Below are positions 1 through 12,749 of a stretch of 64,000 nucleotides of DNA, in pieces; position 1 is the first letter of the stretch; each line of letters begins with the position of its first letter. Source of the DNA: Ailanthus altissimus (lineage: Eukaryota; Streptophyta; Magnoliopsida; Sapindales; Simaroubaceae); assembly GCA_946807835.1 (NCBI GenBank), contig OX327693.1:8573501-8637500 (forward strand), given 5' to 3'. The notes beneath the pieces are model-generated. The model saw only the letters and a list, made by a program, of their open reading frames with translations, made no database searches and had not been told where the DNA came from. Made by a program: the position numbers and the translations under genes.

Positions 1-404
1 ACCACCATAATCATCATTTTATGCACTTTCTTTGTCCAAATCCATCTACCTCTGTCTCTCTAACTTCAGATTTCAAATCAAATTCTTTGGCAAGAGAAAT
101 AAACTCTGCAAGCTTAATACTTCATCAATCAATAGAAAACCCACAAAAAACCAATTACAGTTCCATAGATCACTCCCCTTTTCAACCTATCTGTATAGAG
201 ACCACTGTTCGGTTATCTAAGTTTGCTCAGAGAGAATCAGTTCTTATTTCATTCTTATATTTTTTTTTCTTTTTTCTATGGTCAGGAGTCAGATTGGTTC
301 AATACAATTAAAGCTTCTTTAAGGACTCTGCTCAAGAGTACACAGTCAACAATTGAGAAGTCCTTTGATTATTTTCAGTTTGTTTAATTTTGCCTCTTAC
401 CCTG
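1..404. repeat. Duplicated ARI intron tract, copy A
   Basis: This tract is nearly identical to 31109-31518, apart from small indels and substitutions. It lies in the intron downstream (minus-strand sense) of exon 5 of ARI copy A. The similarity stops at about 404, exactly where the other copy is interrupted by a copia LTR. It therefore shows that the two ARI loci are copies of one ancestral gene and that the LTR entered copy B afterwards. No coding exon is visible in 1-946. Confidence 0.9.
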
Positions 405-946
405 TAATATAAGATCCATCAAAAGGTGAGCCCTTTTTTCAACTTAGCTTCTCTCTATGACTGTCTTCTCCCTTCCATTTCTCTCCTAATAACTTCCAGT
501 TTAATTCCATCATGGGCCTTGGGCCTTGCAAATCATAATTAATAACCAAACTTGGATTTGACATATCAAAGCTAGGGGAAAAAGAACTCGTGTCGAGATC
601 AGAAAACTCGGGTCCAAAATAATGAGGAAACAAAGGTAGACATAAACGAGGAGGTTTTCATTGGAGGTTTTGCTTGCCACAGGTTGCTTACGAGATACAG
701 TTTCTACTAGTTTTAACCAACAGTGCAAGAAGAAGGGTCTGGTGCTACTCCTTTCTATCCATAGGTGCTATGTTAAAAAAAAAAAAAAGCTACAGGAGCT
801 GAAATTATCTGTGGGTTGCAGTAAGAGGAGTCACAGTGTTACCCAAAAGAAATAGCCCAATTTCTGATTTTTCAAGTTCTCACCCAATACATGCAAAGGG
901 ATGGGTGATTAAAAAAAATGTCAAGGTTTTCAAATCTGATACATAC

Positions 947-3900
947 CTTTTTATTCTCTTCAATATAAGATCTAAGAAGGTAACGAGAATACTTCTCCTT
1001 ATCTTCATCAAAAGCCAACATATGAATCATGTCCTGACCAACAGCAACTTGGCAAGATGGGTCAGGACATCTCAGCATGAGACACCCAGGACCATCATTA
1101 ACAGTTGCACTAATATAACCTATCACAAAATTAAAAAATAAAATAAAATAAGTAGCCAAAAGTTCATCAAAAGAAATTGGTGGAAACATGTACGGTGAGG
1201 GAAAGAAACACAAAAAAAAAAATTTGAGAATACAATTTTATGTGAGAGGATCAACAGCCTAAATATATTTGATATATGCGTACGAGTAACAGACAGCATA
1301 CACAAACTATAAATCACCATCTAAAAAAGATAATGCAGCCAAAATATACATAGTAATGCTACAATCCCTATTTGTAAGGAAAAAGAAGCCACAAGCTAAT
1401 TGGAGAACAAAGATGTTACAGACTAATTAGAGCAAAAAAATTGAGCCGTGTAATATTGATGCGCATAGCTTTTAAAGTTTAGTTATTATAAGTTTCTTTA
1501 GGAAGGAAGGAAGAAAGAGAAACTAAATGGCAGTGATAGAACAGCAACTGAAGACAGATTTGAAACCCTGAAAAATAAAGCCAAGCAAGAAGAAGGGGGA
1601 GGGGGTTGGGTGAGGAAGGGATCAAAAACAATATTTAAAGGAGCATCTAAGACCAACCTCTCCAGCATGCACTGCAAAAGAGATGACCACAAGCAGCTGA
1701 CATCACTTTGTCACTGGAGTAGGATTCGAAACAAATCCCACAAGTTACCTGGCCAGGAAAACAATTTAAAGTATAATAAGGCAAAGAAAAAAGCCAGCAA
1801 TAAAGCAATAAAAATTTGACTCCAAAACTTTAGTCAAAGAACCACAAGGCTTACTTCTTCAGCATTAGAAAATTCAACAACTGGTTTATCCAACAAACCA
1901 ACTGATTTACGGACTGCATCCTCGTCCGTAAACCATGCATCGTTCACTTTACTAACACTCCTGCAATGACAACTTTCTTCAGAACATCAATTTGAACAGC
2001 AAATAAAGCAGACAAGTACCAAAAAGCAAATTACTTACCAGTTATAATGGCGGAGTAAGATGCTTGCATCTACTCTTGATACTGAAAGGACAGTAGAAAC
2101 TTTTGTAATATCACCCTCCTGACGTTGTTCTATATCTGCTTCGTTCAGTACAGTGTAACTTTGCTGAAACAGAGAACAACACATTTAACAATTCAAAAGA
2201 CACAAAATGAATACACCAAAGCCAATCACCAGATCCAAACATGAAATCTTTAACTTTAAAAGCTCATATGCATGACAAGGAAAGGCATTGTCTAATGATT
2301 GCAGTTCAAAGACTAAAACGGATATCACAATTTGTCCAACTTCAGGTTCTCAAGTTCTAATTTGATACCTCATTTTTCATAATGTGTACTAAAATTCAAC
2401 ATTAAATGCTAAATAAATGTGTCCACTTGTGCCAAATTCAACATTAATTTGATACCTCAACTTTTCATAAAGCAAGACTAAGAATCCAGTTCCATATATT
2501 TCCACTGGTTGTTAATGGATAAACTGTACCCATACAAAATATTGTACTTTACATCTCATATCTTGCAGAAAGAAATAAAAGGATTTGTGGTGCAATTGTT
2601 CCACTTTGGCCTTAACCAAAAACATAACTAAAAGAATACATTGCTTCTTTCTTCCACAATAAGACGGAAATTATTGACAAAACGTGAATTGAAACTTGCA
2701 TAGAACACCATAACAGCATGTTAAGTTACTGCTGAGCCAAAAGTTTAAGCATACATATAAGGGCCCAACATAGTATTTAAGCTTTACGTTACCTCCTCAA
2801 ATGCAAGACATGTGGATGAAGCACAGCCATAACCACAAACATGGCCTATTATAATTTTGCTAGTACATGGATTAGCAGACAAGACCACCGATCAACACAG
2901 TTGTACCACTTTTGTACCCAAAAGCTTAAACTTACAGGCACTTCAAGCTTTAATACAACAAATAAGAGAGCAAGAAAAAAATCTCTATCAACAAGTAAAC
3001 AACATTCCAACTTGAGTAAGAGAAGAACAGAGGAAAATATCTAAGTTCCTAAAAGTGGAAGGCCAATGAGATTCTCTGATTCCTTCCCAACAACATATTT
3101 AGAAACGCTCCTTCCCTTCTTCCATATCATAGAGATCATTTGATTCCTTCCCAACAACATATTTAGAAAACCACCACAATCACATAACTCCTTTCAGTGC
3201 ACCCTTATCTCCTTGACCAAATCAATAATTCAACTATAGAAACAGATATACACGGGATGGAGGAAACTCAACCCAACAGAACCATGAAAAAGAAAAGACT
3301 GTCATTACCTGCCTCCTCGCCTCTTACAAATAACACACTGGTGTAATGGCCCTTTTCCTTGGATCAAATAATCTATCACTAGCCCCCATTGAAATAAAAA
3401 ATTATTTAAAAAAAAAAAGAACCTTACAAACCACGTAGGCCTTCCACATCATCAAGCATGGGTCAAATACAATTTTTAGAAAAAGAGTTCACAAGTCAAC
3501 AAGCTCAGTTCATCAAGTAACCATGACCTCTCTATCTTCACTCAACAATAAACCCAAACAAACATTATCCAGTACAGCCAACGAAAAGTAATGTTCAGTC
3601 CTAAAGCAATCGCATTCAAAATTCAGAATCATACTAGCAATACAAGCCAAAAAGTTTTATTATTATTATTATTATTTTGCTAATAAACACAACGCAAAAG
3701 TAGCAACTTAGATGATAATGATAACAATAATGATTAAGAAAATCGAGCTGGATAATCAGAAAAAAGAAAACCTGTTGGCGGCGAAAGGAGACATTATCAT
3801 AATCATCATCGGGATCCTCCTCGATGAACTCGTAATCGTCTTCGTCTTCTTCTTCGTAGCCGTAGCCGGCGGCGTCGTCGGAGTTGTAGGAATCGTTGTC

Positions 3901-3948
3901 GTCGTCCATTGCCTCGCCGCTGTAGAAATCGTCTTCTTCGGAATCCAT
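947..3948 (-). CDS. ARI8: ARIADNE-type RBR E3 ubiquitin ligase, 5' half (copy A)
   Basis: This is the 5' part of an RBR (RING1-IBR-RING2) E3 ligase, which passes ubiquitin from an E2 through a RING2 cysteine to substrates. Exons read on the minus strand are 3948-3772 (ATG, very acidic N terminus beginning [12 protein letters not shown]), 2163-2039, 1960-1855, 1748-1658 and 1119-947. All junctions have GT/AG. Exons 2 and 3 encode the conserved ARI N-terminal region ([26 protein letters not shown]). Exon 4 carries RING1 cysteines ([18 protein letters not shown]). Exon 5 continues RING1 toward the IBR ([25 protein letters not shown]). The IBR exon and all later exons are not in 1-946 and must lie left of the window. 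No stop or frameshift was seen in these exons, so this copy may be functional. ARI7 and ARI8 are close paralogues and the symbol is approximate. Confidence 0.88.
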
Positions 3949-4203
3949 GGCTAATTCGATAACCCTAGGTCCTAAAAAGCGAGCTCTCCAAAGGCCGTGT
4001 TTGGATGGCGAGAAAACAAAAAGGGCAAAAAAGGAATTTGTAATTTGCTATCGCGAGGAAAGACTTTGATTAGAATTAGAGAATGTTTTCACTTTTGCTT
4101 TCTTAATTAATTAATTTAATTCGAGTTTTATCGGTTTTTTTTTTTTCTTTCTTTAGTTATTATGCTTTGTCGAGTGAGTGGAAGCTGCGGTGGTGGTGGT
4201 GGG

Positions 4204-4211
4204 TATTTATA
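4204..4211 (-). promoter_or_regulatory. Probable TATA box of ARI copy A
   Basis: On the minus strand this reads TATAAATA, about 255 bases upstream of the ARI ATG, with a plain 5'UTR-like stretch between. Position and sequence fit a plant core promoter, but no transcript evidence is available. Confidence 0.5.
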
Positions 4212-4411
4212 CAGGCTCAACCACTTAATTGGAAACCAAATAAAGGTAGAAACAGGAGTGAAAGCGCAAGGGCGGTTAAGTAATTTCACAACTATTAATC
4301 TGTAACTGTTAAGGATTTTAATAAGTTCGACTTTTCCTTTTCCTTTTTAACTACGTATTACAGTATCATCTTTTATTATTGATTTAAAAAATTAATATAT
4401 CTGATAAAAAA

Positions 4412-5062
4412 TAATGATATTTTTATTTTAAGAGTATAGATTAATACTTAATTTTATACTAAATTTTTAAAAATAAACAGTTTTATTATTAGTCAATTTA
4501 TATTAAATTTAACTGAGTAAAATCAAAATTCAATACAAATTTTTAAAACACGTGACACATTCTTATGAAATTAATTTTATTATTTATTTTTAATAATTTA
4601 ATAAAAAATAAAAAAAATTAGTTCTGTCACCATCATTGGTGATCGAGGCAACAATCACTTGTAGCCGTCAGTTTTTGATGATAAAAATAATTAAATTTTA
4701 TATTATTATATTTTATTTTTTATAATCTATATAATAGTGGAGTCATTTTTAATAAAAGAGTACAGAAAAATGATAATGATAGTGTTATTTTTTATTAAAT
4801 TATTATAAATAAATATTAAATTAAAACTTATAAGAATGTGCCACGTATCTTTTTTAGTTTTTATTTTTATTATTAACCAATTAAATATTAACACGTGTCT
4901 TATTTTATTAATATATTTTAAATTTGTGTTGAATTTTGATTTTATCCTTCTACGATCAAATTTAACAAAAATTAACTAACGAATTATAATAAAATTGTCT
5001 ATTTTTAAATATTTTAAATAAAATTAAGATTAATCCATACTCTTGAGATAAAAATATTATTA
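4412..5062. mobile_element. Inverted-repeat (MITE/MULE-like) element near the ARI promoter
   Basis: The left part (about 4412-4560) and the reverse complement of the right part (about 4910-5062) are clearly related. Both run through AAGAGTATRGATTAAT, a (T/A)-rich core, AAAATCAAAATTCAA and ACACGTG. Long terminal inverted repeats around a non-coding AT-rich centre and the absence of any ORF fit a non-autonomous DNA transposon. The exact ends and target-site duplication could not be fixed because the flanks are AT-rich. It sits about 200 bp upstream of the ARI TATA box. Confidence 0.6.
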
Positions 5063-5220
5063 TTCCGTAATACTACTTATTTATTTATATATATTCAAAT
5101 TTTATTTAATAGACGTGACAAAAGATAGAGAGAATCTTTTTTTTAATTTAAATTATTTAGCTAAAATAACTCTTTTAAGTATTTGCTACATGGTAACGAA
5201 AGTTAAGACCATTTTTATCA

Positions 5221-5254
<34 letters not shown>

Positions 5255-8200
5255 ACAAACATTATTGTAATTATTTATTAAACGATGAGTGAGGGATATT
5301 ATCATATAATGCCTTAAGATATCATACAATTATAATAATTTAATAGGAGATGTTGTTCAGTGTATTATAAGCAATACAGATTATACGACACCGTATATTC
5401 TGCAACAGCTAATGTGGTGTTAACTTGGACTTCTTTTTTTTTTTTTTTTGAATTTTAATTTAAAGATATAAGAAGAAAAATCTATGTCACCCTACTAGGC
5501 TATTGGGGATTTTAACTTTTACACAATGGGAAGCAACCTGATATTATTATTATTATTATTATTATTTTTTTTTTTTTTGACGAAAGCAACCTGATATTAT
5601 TAAAAATTTAGTATTTCAACACTATCTGCAAGGTATTATATATTTTGCCAAAAAGAAATAAAACTAATTTAATATCAAATAACTCTTCAACGTGTCATGA
5701 ATGGTTGAATTATATTTAAATTTTAATTAATTAATTATTTTACAAGAAGAAAGATTTTTCATAAGTTGAAGAACATTTAATGAATTTCAAACATATTTAA
5801 ATTCTTAATTAACTTGGATTTTACTAAATACATACTTTGATAAAGATTTAAAATAATACATTTATATTTTAATACAAATTAATATTTGTGAATTATAATT
5901 ATTGAAATTATTCCACAGTAATTGATTTATGACATTCATCTTTCATCCAGTGTCTTATTTGTCTATGTAATATTCTGACATATTAACACCATCTTTCTAT
6001 ACATTAAACATTTTTTTTATTAAATAAATATTGACTTAAGTGTCTCTAATAAGAAGATTGTGCATTTTCACAAATTCGAAAAGCTGACAAATATAAGACG
6101 GTAATTTATAATTTTGAAAAGTTAATATGAGCAATACAATAATTTTTCTGAAATTACAACTTCTAAGCCTTTCAATATCAAACCATTCCTCTCATTTAAT
6201 AATGTGTTAAGAATATAATCAATTATTGACACATCACACATGTTATGTGCAAAATAAATGCAAATTAATCACTTAAAATGTTACATAATTGGAAGGAATC
6301 ATTACATGTTGAGCCCAATAACTTATAATTTTTATAATATATAATTAATATTTAATGTCATTTTTTTTTAAATAAATATTTAACATGAGTGGGCAAATAA
6401 ATTACGTTAAAAATATGATAATATGTATTAGTAAAAAGAAATTGTTCTCTTTTAATAATATTTATTGAAAAACTAATAAAAAATCAAACAAAACAAAACA
6501 AAAAAAAATAATAACTAGGAATTTTTTCAATTCGTAATATTATTCTTATACTCTTATATGTATGGATTAAAAAGAGAGGAAGAAGGTTAGGAAAATTGAA
6601 AAAATATAGTTAGGTAGACATAAAAATATCAATGGGCAAGAATGGTTGTTGGAAATACAAAAAGTATTCTATATGATGAGCAAATTTGTTACTTTTGAGC
6701 ACCTACCAAGCACAGACTTTGCCTAATTTACATACATCATTTGTCCTCAAAACTGAATAAAATTTAAACTCCTAGCAAAAAATAGAGAATCTCAATTCTC
6801 TTGTAAAATAAACATTTGCTTAAACTTTTATTAATATATAATCGGTAATTGTTAAAAAAAATAATAAAAAAATAAATTTCGACAATACACGTATATGAAC
6901 ACGTTCGGTAAAACTTAACTTAAGAAAGGATCATAATTTAATAGTATAATAAAGATATTAACTTTTGATAATGAGATTTTAAGGGGAAAAAAATTAGACC
7001 CTAACGTTTGGTAAAAGAAATTGATATATTTTAATAATTTCTAAAGGAATAAAAATACCTCGTTCATTAAATGTTTCGTTAATTTAGATAGTAAAAATCT
7101 TTTTAATGTGAAAAAAAACTTATTTATCTCTCTAAATTAAAGTTAATTTTATACATTAAATGATGTGGCATAATCTTAATCATTAAATTTTAAAAAATAT
7201 AATTATTATTTTTTATATTTTATTATGTTACTTAATAATATTTATATTATTAATAATAATTTTATTATAATTTAATACATACCATTATTAACTTGTGTTT
7301 CTATTAATGCACAACATGACTAAATTATGATATCTGACTAATTACGTGTCTTTCTACTAAATTTCATAGAATTAATATTTTCTTTTAAATTAAGTTTTAC
7401 TTAAACTTTTAAAAAAAATTTGACACGAATTTTATATTAAATTAGATAGTTAAGATTTATTATTTTACTATTTTTTTAATTTTCCTCAATTTTCATCAAT
7501 CGCATACCAATAAAAGGTTATATAAAAAATTTGGTTTAGGAAAGGACTCAAATCCAATTTTATAACTAAATTATTTGACTGTAATAAAAATATAATAATT
7601 TAATTTTAATTAATTATTAGACTTGTAATATAGGTCAGCAGTTAAATATCATACTACTACTACTATTGTAGCCTACTTGCAATCAATCATCATCACTGGT
7701 CACTGATCACCAGCTATAGTAATTAAGACTATTGGTTTGTTGGAGACATTATTAACTTCAAATATTATGTCACATGTTTTAATTATATATATATTTTTTT
7801 AAAAGGTTTGAACAGAGATAAAAAATTTACTCTTTAAACACCAATTTTTATCATCTATTTTTAATTGAACCTATTATTAATTGAACTCAAATAATTATGA
7901 GTAAAAAATTACAAATATAAAATTTTTATGATGTTCTCCAATAAAAATACAAACTCGAAGTAGATTAACATTATTAAGAATTAATATTCCTTAAAAAAAA
8001 GAATATTTTATTAGTGTACACTAAAAATTTGTAATTTTTACATTTATAACTTGATTAAGAATTAACTTGTATTTTTTAAACTAATTTATATTTAATTTAG
8101 TCTTATGCTTTTAGGACTTATAACGATAAATGGGTTTGTACATAGTCATAACTTTAAAAACTTCTTAATAATAATTTTATTTTACTTTTTTTAAATTATT

Positions 8201-9602
8201 ATTATTATTGTGTTGGCATAATCAAGAGCTCGAGCTTTTACTATCACAAGTATTTTTTTTTCCTTGAAGTTTATTCGAAAAAAAAATAGTAAGAGAACTT
8301 CTACTTGTATGATAGATTAATTTATATTGTTCTGAGCTCAAGCTTTATATGTGTATTTTTTTATTATGAAACTTATTAAAACAAATATATTGTAACAAAA
8401 TAGAAGACGAATTTCATGCATATTTGTTTACATTAAAAAGAACTTGCCAAAGGTATTATTTCATGATCATTATAATTCTACACTTTAAGATATCACCAAT
8501 CATTACTTCAATAATATATTACTTTATTTGTAATTTAATTTTTTTATTATATACTATTTTTTATGAATAAAACTCATTATATATCACTCGTATAAGGTGT
8601 ATTTTTTCCTAATTTTTTCTATATAAAATTTTATTCATATCATTAAAACATAAAAAATGACATTTAAATAAATTTTGTAGTCAAATAATTTTTTTTATTA
8701 TATATTTGTATCTAATTAATTATATTAAAGGACTATTCACCAATTTGCCATAATCATTAAACGGATGACGAATGGAACACTTGTTGGTTCATAAATTCAA
8801 CCAATATTAGCTTTCATAATAACTAGTAAACTTACATAGGCCAAATATAAAATTCAAATCATTAATCGGTAATTATTACTTATATGATGATTGTTTATTT
8901 TTTTATTCTTTATTAATGATAATTATATAATATTAATCAATAATAAATATATCAAACGTTACATCAATTCTTTAAAAAAAAACAAAATATTATATTAGTT
9001 TATATCTCAATTATGTAAATATAACATTATTATAAAATTAAAACTGATCGGCAATAAATTATAATAAATTTTTATATAATCATTAATGAATTATATAAAT
9101 TTTCCTTAAACAAGTAATGAAGAATCTCTGTGGCATATATATGATATGTTATTGAATGAGCTGGTACAAACAATATCTTTACTAATTATCACTAAAATCA
9201 ATCCTCATCCATTAGTCAAGTATCATGCTAAAAGGTTAATCTAATATAGAAGTATTACCTCTAATCAAAACATGACATATTGTGATGCACTGCCATCTTT
9301 ATTAGAATCCAACGGTTAACAATTTACTTAATGAATGTAGTATGCATAAATGCATAACTAAAATTAGTACTTACCAAAGTCTAAATTAATTCCTTTGGTA
9401 ATTTATTAAAAGTATAGGGATAAGTTTGAACTTTCATAATAACTATGTGTTTATTTATAAATAAATAAAAATAATAAAATTTATAGTCATAACACAAATG
9501 AAACTCGTAGGAGTGATTAGCCTTTCAAAATGTATTTCTAGTTAAAGAATTACAAAGGCCATTGGCCATTTATATTGATAAGATAAACGGCCATTTTAAT
9601 AA
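5063..9602. other. AT-rich intergenic DNA without genes
   Basis: No ORF with recognisable content and no RNA gene was found. Simple repeats include (ATT)n at about 5221-5253 and again near 5543-5566, plus several homopolymer runs of T. Short stretches resemble worn inverted-repeat elements, but none could be delimited. Confidence 0.6.
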
Positions 9603-10845
9603 TTGAGAAATTTTTTGAAATAGACAAAATTGAGGAATTTTAATTTTTTTAGTTACCATTTTAATTTTTTTACTTTTTCAACTAAATAAATTATTTTTGG
9701 ACAAAAATATCATTTTCACTATTTACATAGTATCCACTACAATTATAGGTGCGATAAATTCTATCGTCCCCTTTCCTATCGTGCCCAATTATGAGTGTGA
9801 TGGGTTCTATCACGTCCATTTTTGGCTGCGATAAGTTTTTATTATATATTTTAATTTATTTTACCTCAATATTTTAATTTATTTTTTATTTTATAAGTTT
9901 ATTTTATTATATATGGAATGATTAATTTATATTATTCATAAATAAAGTAAACATAGTTATTTAAATTTTTATTTATTTTATTTAGTTATCAATAAATATA
10001 GTTTTAATCAAAAAATACAAATTAAGTTTATATTTGATTATGAAAATTAATTTTTTAATTAATTAATTAATTTAGTTTAATTTAACTACATAAAATAATT
10101 ATATTATATATATCATTTTTGTAGTAATATGATTAAATACATAAATAAAGAATAATTTTCATAAAAAATATTTATTTTGAAAAAAAATGTTACTGTAGTG
10201 GAATACTATTCATTATAGCGAGTACTGTGTATAAAAAATATCATAGGCGTGATAAAAACCTATCACGCCCACATATGGGCGCGATAAAAAAATATAGACT
10301 TTTTTCTTTTTAATATCATTATTTATTATAATATTTTAATTTTGTTTTTACTTATTACTTTTTAATTTTATATTTTATTAGTATTTTATATAATTAATTT
10401 ATATTATTTATTAAAAATTTGTATATTAAAATTATATTTATTTAATTAATTATATTATTTGTTAATGATTAAAATTAATTAATTTTTAATTTATTAAAAT
10501 TTTAACTATATATTTATTTAATTTTTGTAATAACGCCATTAAATTAAATAATTAACAAATAATATAATAAAATAAAATAAATATAATATTATTAAATAAA
10601 TAAAAATTTAAATTTAAATTTGAATAATTATAATTTTAAGTAAAATAAAATTATAAATAAATTAGTTATAAAATTAAATTAAATTTGTAGCGGGTACTAT
10701 TTACTGTAGTGGGTATTGTTTACATAATGAAAGGATATTTTTATCAAAAAGTGATTTATTTAACTTAAAAAGTTATAAAATTAAAATGGTGACTAAAAAA
10801 GTTAATGCTCTCTCAATTTTAGCTATTTCAAAATTTTTTTCTTAA
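9603..10845. mobile_element. 1.24-kb terminal-inverted-repeat element, non-autonomous
   Basis: About 145 bp at the left end (9603-9745) is the reverse complement of the right end (about 10695-10845). Shared blocks include TTTGAAATAG, TTAAAATGGT(A/G)ACTAAAAAA, ATTTATTTA and the inner GTAGTGG(A/G)TA. The interior has no ORF but holds several small palindromes built on GCGATA/TATCGC and GTGATA/TATCAC (9750-9835 and 10245-10290). Long TIRs with a non-coding core suggest a Mutator-like MITE. The flanks show no convincing 9-bp duplication. Confidence 0.7.
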
Positions 10846-11079
10846 TAATGTGATAGCGGTGGGAGCTTGTTTAAATTTCACTACTTTATTTATATTTATA
10901 TTATAAATAAAATTTTCAATAGGGTAAAATTGAATAAAAATAAATATAAGTTTATAATATAGAGTAATATTGAATGTGCTCAATACTACCTTATTAAAAA
11001 TCTTACCAATAAAATTTAGTAAAAGAAAAAAAAGAGTATATTACACATTTATAACTAATATAAATCTTTTTTTAATGAA

Positions 11080-12740
11080 TATACTCTCCTTGATTAATTA
11101 CTCCCCCCTCAAAATAACATTCATCAGTTTAATAATTTGTTGAGTTAACATAAGCTAATTTTTTAGATTACTTTTTCAAAAGTTGATATTAGCAAAGATT
11201 TGGTAAATAAATTTACAAATTTGAAGTGTATTTATTTAATATCAATCTTTTTATTCTGCCACAGTTATGTGTGTAGGAAAATTTTGAAAAAATAAGTTTA
11301 GTTCTGTCTCATTTGTGTATTCACCTCTAATTTGAGCAATATAAGCAACATTGTCTTTATATATTATTGTTGAAATAATTGTTGTAAAATATAAGTTACA
11401 TGTATTTTGGATATGATAAATGATCGACTGTAGCTATACATATTCTATATATTGCTTCATGCAGTGCAAGATTCTCAAAGTGATTAGAGGAGGTAATATG
11501 ACCAATCTCTAAGAGATTATTTTATTGATGTAAATAAAAATATCCTGTCTATGAACAAACTTTATAAAAAGTAGATAAGTACTTAGCATCTGAATAACTA
11601 ATGAATTTTTTATTGACTGATTAGAATAAAATAACCTTAAATCTATCATTCTTTAAAGGTAATGAAATATATATTTGATATCATTTCAATAATTTTGAGT
11701 TTGTGTAGAGTTAAATCTTGCTAGTAAGTTTCTTATAAATCCTATATCTGGTCTAGTGTATAGGGCTAGATATAATAAAGTATTAATTGCATTGAGATAT
11801 GATATTTCTAGACCAAGTATCTTTTTATCATTGTCTTAGAGATGAAATGGATCCCTTTTTTAGGATTAAGAGATCAAACAATTATTGGGGTACTTAATGG
11901 ATGAGTTTTATCCATATTAAATTATTTTAAAACCTTTTCAACATATGTAGATTGATGGATAATGATTCTACTTAATTTGTGCTCAATCTACAAGTTGAGA
12001 CAATATTTTGCCTTTCTCAAATCTTTCATTTTAAATTCTCTATTTAAATACTCTGTAGTATTTAAAAACTCTTCAAGAGTTTTGATTAGATTTATGTCAT
12101 CAACATATACAACCATAATGACAAATACAAAATCCAATTTCTTTTATAAATATACATGGGCATATTGGATCATTAATATATCTTTCCTTTTTTAAATATT
12201 TGTTTAAGCAATTGTACCATATTTATTTAGATTACTTTAATCCATATAGATCTTTGTAATTTGATTGAATAAAAGTTGTGATTACATGCTTAAGGTATTT
12301 TGGATCATTTAGAGATTTTTATATAAATATTTTTGTCAAGTTACCCATATGGATAAGTTATCAATACGTCCATAGACGCATGCCAAGCTTTTCTAAGACT
12401 ACCGAGTTTATTAAAAATCAAAACATAATTATGTCAATCACAGATGACTAAATTTCATCATAATCAATACAAGTTCGTTGCGAGAAATTTTGGACAATGA
12501 GTCTTGCTTTCTATCTAGTGATCTCATTTTTTCATTATATTTTCTTACAAGAAAACACATTTGTATTAAATAAGTTTGACATCTTCAGATGTTTAGACTA
12601 CAAATCCAAATACTTTATGCTTGACTAGAGAGTCAATTTACTCGAATTGCTTCTTTCCATTAGGCTAATCGTGACTATTCTTACTTTCATCAACAGTCTG
12701 TAGTTCAAAATCATCATTTATAATCTTACTAGCCACTACA
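11080..12740 (-). pseudogene. Decayed Ty1/copia pol remnant (RT-RNase H)
   Basis: Conceptual translation of the minus strand gives scattered copia reverse-transcriptase blocks in shifting frames. These include a DYDE block near 12450, a DLYGLK block near 12250, an NDPICPC block near 12160 and a TRPDIGF block near 11745. They appear in the collinear order of a copia pol gene. Many stops and indels show it is long dead. The stretch 11870-12740 has a second, independently decayed copy at 18610-19480. Confidence 0.7.
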
Positions 12741-12749
12741 AATGAAATA

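Noticed and set aside
3712..3954. Plus-strand ORF rich in Ile and Val opposite ARI exon 1
   Set aside because: It is the antisense shadow of the acidic GAT/GAA/GAC-rich exon 1 and has no independent support.
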